Under the pieces are notes generated by a model, which was given only the letters and a program-made list of their open reading frames with translations, was not told the origin of the DNA and did no database searches. A stretch of DNA of 41,573 nt from Gemmataceae bacterium (GTDB lineage Bacteria; Planctomycetota; Planctomycetia; Gemmatales; Gemmataceae). Within the stretch, counting starts at the first letter, position 1; each line of letters starts with the position of its first letter. The stretch covers positions 1 to 41,573 of the forward strand of contig JAQGHQ010000387.1 in NCBI GenBank assembly GCA_028288765.1, read 5' to 3'. Position numbers and translations under genes: made by a program. Below, piece by piece: positions 34,487-41,573 of the stretch.

Positions 34487-35872
34487 ATGACTGCTGTTCA
34501 TCGTCTCTGCTGCTTCACCGTCCTCCTTGTCGCGCCGCTCGTATCCCTGCAAACGGCGACCTTCCGCGCCACCCCCGCCGCGGCGGCGGAAGCGAAGCCC
34601 CCCGCTGGCTTCACCCCCCTCTTCAACGGAACGGACCTCGCCGGCTGGCACGGCTGGGCGATCCACGCTAAGGGCGGGAGCCCTGACGCCCTCGCCAAAC
34701 TGAGCCCCGACGAGCAGGCGAAGAAGCTCGACGAATGGACCGCCGACGCGAAGAAGCACTGGTCGGTCGAGAACGGGGAGCTGGTGAACGACGGGCACGG
34801 GGCATACCTCGCCACCGACAAGGAATACGGCGACATCGAGCTCTTGATCGAGTACAAGACGGTCGCCAAGGCCGATAGCGGGATCTACCTGCGTAACACA
34901 CCGCAGGTCCAGATCTGGGACACCACCAAGGAAGGCGGGAAGTGGGACCGCAACGCCGACAAGGGGTCCGGCGGCCTGTTCAACAACGACACGGGCGCGC
35001 CCGGCCAGCTCCCCCTCGTCCACGCCGACAAGCCGTTCGGTGAATGGAACACGGTCCGCATCCTCCAGGTCGGCGAGCGAACCACGGTCTACCTGAACGG
35101 GAAGCTGGTGGTCGATCACGCCCGGCTCGAAAACTACTGGGGCAAGGTGGCGAAGCAGACGCCGGTTCCCCCGATCCCGAAAGCCGGCCGCATCCTGCTC
35201 CAGACCCACGGCGGCGAGATCCGTTGGCGGAACGTGTACGTCCGCGAGATCCCGCCGGCCGAGGCGAACGAGATCCTGCGGAAGATGGACGCGGACGGGT
35301 TCGAGTCGGTCTTCAACGGCAAGGACTTCGCCGGCTGGGCCGGCCCCACCGACCAGTACGAGGTGGTCGACGGGGCGGTCGTGTGCAAGCCGAAGAAGGG
35401 CGGGAACATCTACACCAAGGAGGAGTACGCCGACTTCGCCGCCCGGGTGGAGTACAAGCTCCCCCCGGCCGGGAACAACGGGCTCGCCATCCGCTACCCC
35501 GGCACCGGCCAGCCGTCGACCGCGGCGATGTGCGAGGTGCAGATCCTCGACGACACCGCCCCGGTGTACGCGAAGCTCGACCCGCGACAGTACAACGGCT
35601 CCGTCTACGGGATGATCCCGGCCCACCGCGGTTACCTGCGGCCGGTCGGCGAGTGGAACTTCATGGAGGTGACCGTCAAGGGGCCGACGATCCGGGTCGA
35701 ACTGAACGGCACCCGCATCGTCGACGGCGACGTGAGCAAGGTGACGGAGTTCAAGGACAACGCCGTCCACCCGGGGAAGGACCGGCCGGCCGGCCACTTC
35801 GGGTTCGCCGGGCACAGCGACCCGGTCGCGTTCCGGAACATCGAGATCAAGAAGCTGAGCGGCGGGAGGTAG
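34487..35872 (+). CDS. tandem DUF1080 protein
   Basis: A 461-residue exported protein with a signal peptide (CCFTVLLVAPLVSLQTATF) and two DUF1080 domains. Domain 1 (about 40-260) has PLFNGTDLAGWHGW, HWSVENGELVNDG, GDIELLIEYKTV and DSGIYLRNTPQVQIWD. Domain 2 (about 275-460) has SVFNGKDFAGWAGP, DFAARVEYKLPP, NGLAIRYPG and FRNIEIKKLSGGR. Both have the jelly-roll pattern of 3-keto-disaccharide hydrolases. Two fused domains suggest a carbohydrate-active enzyme with internal duplication. The ATG at 34487 is chosen because it begins the signal peptide; the upstream frame to 34412 has none. The isochorismatase-like gene follows after 176 bases. Confidence 0.92.
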   Translation: MTAVHRLCCFTVLLVAPLVSLQTATFRATPAAAAEAKPPAGFTPLFNGTDLAGWHGWAIHAKGGSPDALAKLSPDEQAKKLDEWTADAKKHWSVENGELVNDGHGAYLATDKEYGDIELLIEYKTVAKADSGIYLRNTPQVQIWDTTKEGGKWDRNADKGSGGLFNNDTGAPGQLPLVHADKPFGEWNTVRILQVGERTTVYLNGKLVVDHARLENYWGKVAKQTPVPPIPKAGRILLQTHGGEIRWRNVYVREIPPAEANEILRKMDADGFESVFNGKDFAGWAGPTDQYEVVDGAVVCKPKKGGNIYTKEEYADFAARVEYKLPPAGNNGLAIRYPGTGQPSTAAMCEVQILDDTAPVYAKLDPRQYNGSVYGMIPAHRGYLRPVGEWNFMEVTVKGPTIRVELNGTRIVDGDVSKVTEFKDNAVHPGKDRPAGHFGFAGHSDPVAFRNIEIKKLSGGR

Positions 35873-36048
35873 TGTGAGTGGCTTGTGTGAGTGTGAGTGA
35901 GATAAAGACTGGTTTTCGATCTCAGTTAAAGCTGAAAGAGTCCGGGCTGAAGGACGACGACCTGACCCGGATCAAGTCGGGTCATGCGGCCAGACTCTTG
36001 TAGGGCACACACCGCGTGAGGCGTTTCACCAAGACCCGAGGAGTCTCG

Positions 36049-36951
36049 ATGCCCCGCTGGATCTGCACCGTTCTTCCCGCCGTCCTCCTCGCGTCCGGGT
36101 GCGCCGACTCCTCTCCGGCGCCGGCGACGGCGGTCGACACACCGAAGCCGCCGGAGGAGGCGATCGCCAACCGGCCCAAGGTGCCGGGCAAGCTCCGACT
36201 CGCCGCCCGCTCGCGGAAAGAGACCGCCCCGGGGAGCAAACAGTTCCAGCCGGCCGAGCGGGTCGTCGAATGGGCCGCCGCCGAAACGGCGGTCATCATC
36301 TGCGACATGTGGGACGACATCTACTGTAAGAGTTCCGCCCAGCGGATCGGGGTGATGGTCCCGCGGATGAACGAGGTGATCACCCACGCCCGATCGAACG
36401 GGGTGATGATCATCCACGCCCCGAGCGACACCATGACCATGTACGCCGACACCCCCTACCGCAAGCGGATGGCGCGGGCGAAGCCCGCCAAACCACCGGT
36501 CGAGATCGCCGGCTGGTGCTACCGTGACCCCGACCGCGAGCCGGAACTGCCGCTCGACACCTCGAAGTGTCCCTGCGACGACCCGGTGGTCGGGGCGATC
36601 GTCCGGAAGTATTCCCGCGAGCACCCGGGGCTCGACATCACCGGGTTCGACGGGGTGAGCGACAGCGGGCCGGAGGTTTACAATTTCTGCACGCAGGAAG
36701 GGATCAAGAACATCGCGGTGATGGGCGTCCACACGAACATGTGCGTCCTCGGGCGGTCGTTCGCCATCCGCCAGCTGGTGAGGCTCGGGTTCAACGTGGT
36801 CCTCGTCCGCGACCTGACCGACGCCATGTACGACCCCCGCCAGCCGCCGTTCGTCAGCCACGCCCGCGGGACGGAGCTCGTCGTCGAGCACATCGAGACG
36901 TACTGGTGCCCCTCGATCCTCGGGGCGGACCTGACGAAGGCGGTGCCGTGA
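36049..36951 (+). CDS. isochorismatase-fold cysteine hydrolase lipoprotein
   Basis: A 300-residue lipoprotein: MPRWICTVLPAVLLASGCAD has a lipobox with C18. The mature domain matches the isochorismatase-like hydrolases (nicotinamidase/cysteine hydrolase fold): TAVIICDMWDD has the catalytic Asp (D86), and AVMGVHTNMCVLGRSFA the catalytic Cys (C232), preceded by the cis-peptide region. The catalytic lysine cannot be placed with confidence. Extra segments (RKRMARAKPAKPPVEIAGWCYRD and a CPC at 174-176) are unlike nicotinamidase, so the substrate is unknown. GAGGAG about 8 bases upstream supports the ATG at 36049; an earlier GTG at 36016 has none. The lipid anchor places this hydrolase outside the cytoplasm, which is unusual for the family. 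Confidence 0.87.
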   Translation: MPRWICTVLPAVLLASGCADSSPAPATAVDTPKPPEEAIANRPKVPGKLRLAARSRKETAPGSKQFQPAERVVEWAAAETAVIICDMWDDIYCKSSAQRIGVMVPRMNEVITHARSNGVMIIHAPSDTMTMYADTPYRKRMARAKPAKPPVEIAGWCYRDPDREPELPLDTSKCPCDDPVVGAIVRKYSREHPGLDITGFDGVSDSGPEVYNFCTQEGIKNIAVMGVHTNMCVLGRSFAIRQLVRLGFNVVLVRDLTDAMYDPRQPPFVSHARGTELVVEHIETYWCPSILGADLTKAVP

Positions 36952-37119
36952 TGAACCCGGCGGGCGGGCCGAGCCTCCGTCATACAACCGGCACCACCCG
37001 CATCCCTTCCGTCGGCCCGTCAGTCGATCTCGGGAATGAAGAGATTCCACCCGCGGCGGCGGGGTGGTAGACTTGAGGGAAGTTGGCCCGCCGGTCCCGT
37101 CGCCTCGGAGTTCTCCACC

Positions 37120-38919
37120 ATGTGGTCCCGCCCGGCCGCCGCTGCCGGCCTGCTGTTGGCCCTTGCGGCCTTCTGTCCCGCCCAGCAATCGAAGGTGTTC
37201 ACGCCGGCGGTCCCGCCCGATAAAGACGCGCTGCAGCGCCTGAACCTCCGGACCGAGTGGACAGTTTACCTCCCGGTCGACGGGCGGCGGGACACGATCG
37301 AGCTGGTCCAGACATTCGACGACCAGCTGTTCGTCCAGACGCGGACGGGCCTGCTGATCACCGTCGACGCCCGGACGGGCAAGATCCTGTGGTCCGCCGC
37401 CCTCGGGCAGGGTGAGTACGGGAACGTTTACCCGGTCGCGGTCAACTCGCAGTTCGTATTCGTCGCCCACATCACCCGGCTTTTCGCGTTCTACCGGTAC
37501 AGCGGGGTGGTCGAATTCGCCGCCGACCTGGGGACGCCCCCGACCGCCGGGCTGGCGGCCGACGACACCGGCATTTACGCGACCCTCACGACCCGGCCGG
37601 GGGCGGCGGGGGGGGAACGGCTCGTGGCCTATGACCTGCCCCGCCCGATCGCCCTTTTGGACCCCACGCGGGTCGCCGCCTCGAAGCCGACCGACCGGGA
37701 CAAGGCCATCAACCCGGTGGACGAACTGACCCGCCGCTACCCCGTCGACGGGGCGGTCCGGACGGTGCAGTCGGACGCCCCGGTGGCCGACATCCCTGCC
37801 CGGGGGAACCTCCGGGAGATCCCGGTCGGGGGGATGTCGGGGTCCAAAACCCCGTCGCTCGCGGTCACCCAGCGGGTGACCCCGCCGTACACGAAGGACG
37901 GGGCCGAGCATACCCCCTCGCTCGTCGTCATCCCGTCCTTGCGCCGGCCCTACCACCTCCGGGACGAGACGGGGGGGGGCCTCCAGCGGACCCCGTCGAT
38001 CGGGACAATCCCGCCCTCGGTCGCCGCCTCCCTCGCCCTGACCAACCTCCGCCCGCGCGGGGTCGAGCCCCGGATCCGATGGGAGTACGGGCTCACCACA
38101 GGGGCCAACTTCCGTCCCACTCTGAGCCCGCAGCGGGTCTGGATCGCGACCGACAACCGCGGGCTCATGGCGCTCTCGAAGGCGGACAAGACGATCGAGG
38201 TGGCGGACCAGCTGTCCGACCAGGTCTCGGCCCCGCTCGGCCAGGCCGGGACGACGGGGTACGTGCCGCTCGCCGACGGGAGCCTCATGGCGATCGACCT
38301 GGTCACGGGGAACCTGGTCGGCGGGGTGAACGTGATCTGGCGGACGAACGCCGGCGGGCTCATGAACCACCGCCCGCTGGTGACCGAGGACGCGGTCTAC
38401 GCGGCCGGTGACAACTCCGGGGTCGTGCGGATCGAACGGGCGACCGGCGCGCTGACCTGGCGGACCGACCGGGCGGCCGACCGGGTGGTCGCGGTCAACC
38501 TGGATTTCGCCTACATCCAGGACCGGCAGGGCCGGCTTCATGTGTACGACGTCCGCCGGGCGACCAGCCCCACCCCGCCCCGGACGGTCCCGCTCGCCGG
38601 GATCGACCTCCCCGCGTTCAACGTCCCGGTCGAGAACACCGTGTCCGACCGTATCTACCTCGCGGCCGGGAACGGGCTGATGGTTTGTCTCCGGGACGCC
38701 TCGCCGAAGTACGCCGCCCCGGTCCGCATGGCCCCCGAGGTCATCGTCAACCCGCCCGCCAGGACGGGTGTCGAGGGGGCCAAGGGCCCGACGCCGCCCA
38801 CGGACGTCACGCCCGCGCCGAAGAAGGACGAAGTTCCGCCGAAGAAGGACGAAGCTCCGCCGAAGAAGGACGTCGCCCCGCCGAAGAAAGACGTCGCCCC
38901 GCCGAAGAAGAACGACTGA
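37120..38919 (+). CDS. exported PQQ-like beta-propeller protein
   Basis: A 599-residue exported protein. MWSRPAAAAGLLLALAAFCPAQQ is a signal peptide. The body has propeller-like repeats: LFVQTRTGLLITVDARTGKILW is the typical PQQ/quinoprotein WxxxL-like blade, and VYAAGDNSGVVRIERATGALTW repeats it. Residues about 185-330 form an insertion with TPSLAVTQ, TPSLVVIP and TPSIGTIP motifs. The C-terminus carries five seven-residue repeats (PPKKDEV to PPKKND). The function is not known; surface-protein or assembly roles are typical for such propellers. GGAG lies about 9 bases upstream. The open frame to 37036 is rejected because the signal peptide begins at 37120. A hairpin follows 24 bases after the stop. 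Confidence 0.82.
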   Translation: MWSRPAAAAGLLLALAAFCPAQQSKVFTPAVPPDKDALQRLNLRTEWTVYLPVDGRRDTIELVQTFDDQLFVQTRTGLLITVDARTGKILWSAALGQGEYGNVYPVAVNSQFVFVAHITRLFAFYRYSGVVEFAADLGTPPTAGLAADDTGIYATLTTRPGAAGGERLVAYDLPRPIALLDPTRVAASKPTDRDKAINPVDELTRRYPVDGAVRTVQSDAPVADIPARGNLREIPVGGMSGSKTPSLAVTQRVTPPYTKDGAEHTPSLVVIPSLRRPYHLRDETGGGLQRTPSIGTIPPSVAASLALTNLRPRGVEPRIRWEYGLTTGANFRPTLSPQRVWIATDNRGLMALSKADKTIEVADQLSDQVSAPLGQAGTTGYVPLADGSLMAIDLVTGNLVGGVNVIWRTNAGGLMNHRPLVTEDAVYAAGDNSGVVRIERATGALTWRTDRAADRVVAVNLDFAYIQDRQGRLHVYDVRRATSPTPPRTVPLAGIDLPAFNVPVENTVSDRIYLAAGNGLMVCLRDASPKYAAPVRMAPEVIVNPPARTGVEGAKGPTPPTDVTPAPKKDEVPPKKDEAPPKKDVAPPKKDVAPPKKND

Positions 38920-38943
38920 CGTGGAGTGCGGGTCATGGTTGCG

Positions 38944-38970
38944 ACCGGGCAGGCCGAAAGCCTGCCCGGT
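38944..38970 (+). terminator. hairpin after the propeller gene
   Basis: Arms 38944-38954 and 38960-38970 pair perfectly over 11 bases with a five-base loop (CGAAA). The T run afterwards is weak (CCATTTCC), so termination is likely but not certain. Confidence 0.55.
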
Positions 38971-39057
38971 TCCATTTCCGATCGGTCCCAACGCCGCGCA
39001 AGAATCGGATAGCGGCATCCCGGCCGTCAGCCGTATCGTGGCGGCGGAGGTGGACGC

Positions 39058-39915
39058 ATGCCCGACGCCGCGCCGGGGGACGACGGCACCCTGCCGATCG
39101 TGGCCGAACTCTGCGACTTCATCCGCGCGAACCCCGACGCGCCACTCACCCTGTCCGCGCTCGGCCGGCGGGCGGGGATGAGCCCGGCCCATCTCCAGCG
39201 GGTGTTCAAGCGGGTGGTCGGGGTCAGCCCGCGGCAGTTCGCCGACGCCTGCCGGCTGGACCGGTTGAAGGCGGGACTCAAAGGGGGTGGCACCGTGACG
39301 ACGGCAATGATCGCGGCCGGGTACGGGTCGAGTAGCCGGCTGTACGAGCGGGCGGCGGGGCAGCTGGGGATGACCCCGAAGGAATACCAGAACGGCGCGC
39401 CCGCGGTCGCGATCCGGTTCGTGACCGCGGCGTGCGACCTCGGGCGGGTCGTCCTTGCGGCTTCCGACCGGGGGGTGTGCGCGATCAGCCTGGCCGATTC
39501 GGACGACGATCTCACTTCGTTTCTCGCGGCCGAGTTCCCGGCCGCAGAGCTCCGGCGGGACGAGACGGGCCTCCACGAGTGGCTGACGGGCCTGCTCCGC
39601 CACCTCGCCGGGGAGAGCCCGCACCTCGACCTCCCGCTCGACGTCCGGGCGACCGCGTTCCAGCGGCGGGTCTGGGAGGAACTGCGCCGCATCCCGTACG
39701 GCGAGGTCCGCACGTACAAGCAGGTGGCGGCGGCGATCGGGAAGCCGGCGGCGGTCCGGGCGGTGGCCCGGGCGTGCGCGACCAACCCGGCCGCGGTGGT
39801 GATCCCGTGCCACCGGGTGGTCGGGACCGACGGCGGCCTCACCGGCTACCGCTGGGGCCTCTCCCGCAAACAGAACTTGCTCGACCGGGAGAAGAGGGAA
39901 AAGCTCGAGGGGTGA
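39058..39915 (+). CDS. Ada-like AraC/O6-methylguanine methyltransferase fusion
   Basis: A 285-residue protein combining an AraC-type DNA-binding half (about 15-112: LTLSALGRRAGMSPAHLQRV, then TTAMIAAGYGSSSRLYERA) with an O6-alkylguanine-DNA methyltransferase half (about 118-280). AVVIPCHRVVGTDGG holds the acceptor Cys at 251. E. coli Ada has a further N-terminal domain that repairs methylphosphotriesters through Cys38 and switches the regulator on; it is absent here, so activation must differ. Repair of O6-methylguanine by irreversible transfer to Cys251 is well known for the family. The ATG at 39058 has GGAGG about 8 bases upstream. The gene stands alone. Confidence 0.9.
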   Translation: MPDAAPGDDGTLPIVAELCDFIRANPDAPLTLSALGRRAGMSPAHLQRVFKRVVGVSPRQFADACRLDRLKAGLKGGGTVTTAMIAAGYGSSSRLYERAAGQLGMTPKEYQNGAPAVAIRFVTAACDLGRVVLAASDRGVCAISLADSDDDLTSFLAAEFPAAELRRDETGLHEWLTGLLRHLAGESPHLDLPLDVRATAFQRRVWEELRRIPYGEVRTYKQVAAAIGKPAAVRAVARACATNPAAVVIPCHRVVGTDGGLTGYRWGLSRKQNLLDREKREKLEG

Positions 39916-40356
39916 ACCGAGGAGGGTGTTCCGGCGTCTGGGTGTTGAGCACGGAAGAGTATCGAAGGGATAAAAGGATTCACGAGATCGGATCTGGGCG
40001 TACCCGCTCGGGCGAGGGGTGTTGCCGCCTCATCCACGGGCCACCGGCGAGAGCCCGGGGCGCGAGCCTATATATGTACAAATATATAGTTAATGAGTTA
40101 ACGAGAGTTAACCAGCGCCGGGTTGAGTCGCCCAGGGCATGCGCGGCAGACGGAAAACCAGAAAACCTTAACCAATCTTAACTATTCAACTTGACATTTT
40201 TTGCCGGAAGACGTGTGCGGGTCCGTAGTTCGGGAGCGGTTTTGGGACGAGCGAAAACGGATCGCCCGCTCGGGAGCCCGACCGGGTACGACCATCGGAT
40301 CCCGATCCTGCTTCATCCTGGTATCCCGTCGATACCCTTCTTCCGGAGTCCGTCCG
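39916..40356. other. A+T-rich intergenic island
   Basis: No gene seen. The stretch from about 40069 to 40200 is strongly A+T-rich for this genome. It contains TATATATGTACAAATATATA (40069-40088), GTTAA words at 40089, 40097 and 40107, and TTAAC words at 40168 and 40178. TTGACATTTTTTG at 40191 resembles a -35 box, but no matching -10 box was found. Confidence 0.6.
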
Positions 40357-41019
40357 GTGTCCGACCGCGACGACAACCTGCCGCCGAACTTCCTGATCCC
40401 GCCCGGGACGCAGGTCGTGCTTCGCTACGACCGCCGTGTTCCCGGGACAGACGTGGTGAAGCCCGCGGGGACGGTCGGCGAGATCGTCGAGGCCCCGGAC
40501 GACAACGACCGGCCCTACCTCGTCCGGTTCCTCGACGGCGTGTCGTTCCGGCTGAAGTTCGGGGAACTCCTCGCCCGCCGCGAGGACCATACCGTCGAGG
40601 CCGCCGCGACCCCCGGGCCGGACGTGTCCGCGTTCGTCGTCTACCGGGTGGTGGTGGGGTCGCGGGCGTTCGGCCTGGCGACCGAGTCGTCCGACGAGGA
40701 CCGGCGCGGGGTGTACCTGCCGCCGGCCGACTGGCACTGGTCGCTGTCCAAGCCGCCCGAGCAGGTCGAGTTCTTCGCCGACGGGGTGGAGGAGGTGGAC
40801 TGGGAGATCGAGAAGTTCATCCGACTCGCCCTCCAGGCGAACCCGAACATCCTCGAAACCCTCTGGTCCCCGGTCGTCCTGCTCGCGGACGAGACCGGCG
40901 ACGAGTTGAGACGGATGCGGACCGCGTTCCTTTCCCGGCACCTGTACAAGACGTACTCCGGGTACGTCCCGAGTTCCGTAGATGGGCGTAGGTGGGCGTG
41001 GGCGGATGCTGAGAAATAG
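40357..41019 (+). CDS. truncated nucleotidyltransferase-like protein
   Basis: A 220-residue reading frame from a GTG start; GGAG lies about 9 bases upstream, and longer frames upstream (from 40201) are rejected. Residues 1-78 are a small beta-rich domain (NFLIPPGTQVVLRYDRRV). Residues 95-205 match the N-terminal half of a predicted nucleotidyltransferase family: YRVVVGSRAFGLATESSDED has the GS and DxD core, followed by DWEIEKFIRLALQANPNILE and YKTYSGYV. Family members normally continue for well over 100 residues after YVxSQ; here the frame ends with an unrelated sequence (VDGRRWAWADAEK). The break coincides with GTAGGTGGGCG repeats at about 40979. It is probably a broken gene. Confidence 0.7.
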   Translation: MSDRDDNLPPNFLIPPGTQVVLRYDRRVPGTDVVKPAGTVGEIVEAPDDNDRPYLVRFLDGVSFRLKFGELLARREDHTVEAAATPGPDVSAFVVYRVVVGSRAFGLATESSDEDRRGVYLPPADWHWSLSKPPEQVEFFADGVEEVDWEIEKFIRLALQANPNILETLWSPVVLLADETGDELRRMRTAFLSRHLYKTYSGYVPSSVDGRRWAWADAEK

Positions 41020-41071
41020 GGCATTCTGTGGCGATGGTTGTAGGTGGGCGTCGGCGGGCGTAGGTGGCGTA
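40979..41071. repeat. GTAGGTGGGCGT short repeats at gene break
   Basis: Full copies of GTAGGTGGGCGT lie at 40988-40999 and 41040-41051, with partial copies GTAGATGGGCG at about 40979 and GTAGGTGGCGT at 41060. They begin where the nucleotidyltransferase similarity ends. Confidence 0.7.
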
Positions 41072-41186
41072 AGGTGGGGTTATGGTGGGCGCCGGACCCC
41101 TTCCGACATCGAATCCTTTCCAGTGTTCGGCCATACTCACCCTTACCTCCGGCACGGTGGGGATCGGCCGGCGGGAAGCACCTCCG

Positions 41187-41274
41187 AACGTCGGGGGTGT
41201 TTTGCTTTGGGGGACCCTTCGTCGCCCCGACGTTTACAGTTCGGTTAGAAGGAGTTTCCGTTAATCGGAAACTT
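41187..41274. repeat. two small hairpins
   Basis: AACGTCGGGG (41187-41196) pairs with 41226-41235 around 29 bases, and AGTTTCCG (41254-41261) pairs with 41267-41274 around a five-base loop. They precede the palindrome array. Confidence 0.65.
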
Positions 41275-41335
41275 CATCTGACTCGGTTTTGAATGCGGGC
41301 CAGAGCCGTATTACCCCGGTTCAAGCGACGCCGAG

Positions 41336-41357
41336 CGATATCGGGATTCCGATATCG
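41336..41357. repeat. palindrome 1 with GGGATTCC centre
   Basis: CGATATCGG and CCGATATCG are perfect nine-base arms around GATT. Confidence 0.9.
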
Positions 41358-41373
41358 AGGCATGGGGCAGTTG

Positions 41374-41431
41374 TAACGGAGATCGTTATGACTGGTCGGG
41401 CTGCATCAGGCAGATCCTCATGCAGCCCGAC
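41374..41431. repeat. two hairpins within the palindrome array
   Basis: TAACG (41374-41378) pairs with 41384-41388. GTCGGGCTGCAT (41395-41406) pairs perfectly with 41420-41431 over 12 bases, with three further pairs inside after one mismatch. Confidence 0.8.
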
Positions 41432-41448
41432 ATGGGGATTCCCATATC
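41429..41448. repeat. palindrome 2 with GGGATTCC centre
   Basis: GACATGGG (41429-41436) and CCCATATC (41441-41448) pair with one mismatch around GATT. The innermost five pairs are perfect. Confidence 0.8.
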
Positions 41449-41496
41449 GGGATCGGTCACCCGTGGCGGGATTGCCCGCTTGGGCAGTAGTGCGAG

Positions 41497-41561
41497 CGTC
41501 GAATCGATCGGAATTCCCGTCGATTGAACCGCCGTCGAATCGACCGGGATTCCGGTCGTTT
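41497..41561. repeat. palindromes 3 and 4, tandem 36-bp unit
   Basis: CGTCGAATCGATCGG begins at 41497 and CGTCGAATCGACCGG at 41533, a 36-base period. Each unit is an imperfect palindrome centred on GGAATTCC or GGGATTCC. The window ends 12 bases later, so more copies could follow. Confidence 0.75.
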
Positions 41562-41573
41562 AGGGCACGGTTG

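Larger units (their letters stand above)
41020..41573. other. non-coding region with palindrome array to window edge
   Basis: No gene seen. At least eight short inverted repeats occur between 41187 and 41573; the four with GGRATTCC centres are listed separately. Confidence 0.6.

Noticed and set aside
35926..39813. Minus-strand open frame of 1295 codons
   Set aside because: It runs antisense through three well-supported plus-strand genes (isochorismatase-like, propeller, Ada-like). It is Arg/Gly/Asp-rich with no recognisable domain, and such long shadows are expected in this G+C-rich DNA.
41497..41569. CRISPR-like array at the right edge
   Set aside because: The two 36-base units are contiguous with no unique spacer between them, and no cas gene is in view.

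Overview
The window is very G+C-rich DNA from the chromosome of a planctomycete, most likely of the Gemmataceae. The assignment rests on the protein families present: two DUF1501 proteins, a PSCyt1-type cytochrome c, a DUF1549/DUF1553 haem protein, a PPC-domain protein, three DUF1080 domains in two proteins, a serine/threonine kinase with a long N-terminal extension, and many small lineage-type hypotheticals. No rRNA or tRNA gene, transposase, integrase or CRISPR array was recognised.

Layout. 1-9777 holds a DUF4139 protein running off the left edge, a DUF1501 protein, a di-haem peroxidase-like protein, a kinase, a secreted thioredoxin, and a minus-strand set of DUF971 protein, Mrp/ApbC and membrane-anchored beta-propeller. 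9963-14567 starts with an Hsp70-family protein, then a tightly packed set: an unknown protein, a HEPN protein with an RNxxxH motif, an R2K-type ATP-grasp protein (ATGA overlaps between them) and a frameshifted AbiEii-like nucleotidyltransferase. 14577-16572 has an epimerase-like protein and a small cytochrome on the minus strand. 16817-23892 is a plus-strand planctomycete set: DUF1549/DUF1553, DUF1501, a small hypothetical, PPC protein, DUF1080. 24015-24883 is a second small-protein plus HEPN-like pair, again joined by ATGA. 24905-28486 is a minus-strand set of three: Gfo/Idh/MocA oxidoreductase, alpha/beta hydrolase, amidohydrolase.

28949-32737 carries a membrane-anchored HhH-TerB-J-like protein followed by a BrxL-type AAA+/Lon protein with no other BREX gene in view. 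32738-34486 is repeat-rich and holds only one lipoprotein gene. 34487-39915 encodes a tandem DUF1080 protein, an isochorismatase-like lipoprotein, a PQQ-like propeller and an Ada-like methyltransferase. 39916-41573 contains an A+T-rich island, a truncated nucleotidyltransferase and an array of short palindromes reaching the right edge.

Best candidates for an undescribed system are the operon at 11848-14567 (unknown + HEPN + R2K ATP-grasp + nucleotidyltransferase), the TerB/BrxL pair at 28949-32737, and the coupled pair at 24015-24883. All assignments are by eye from translated sequence and remembered family motifs; no database search was run.
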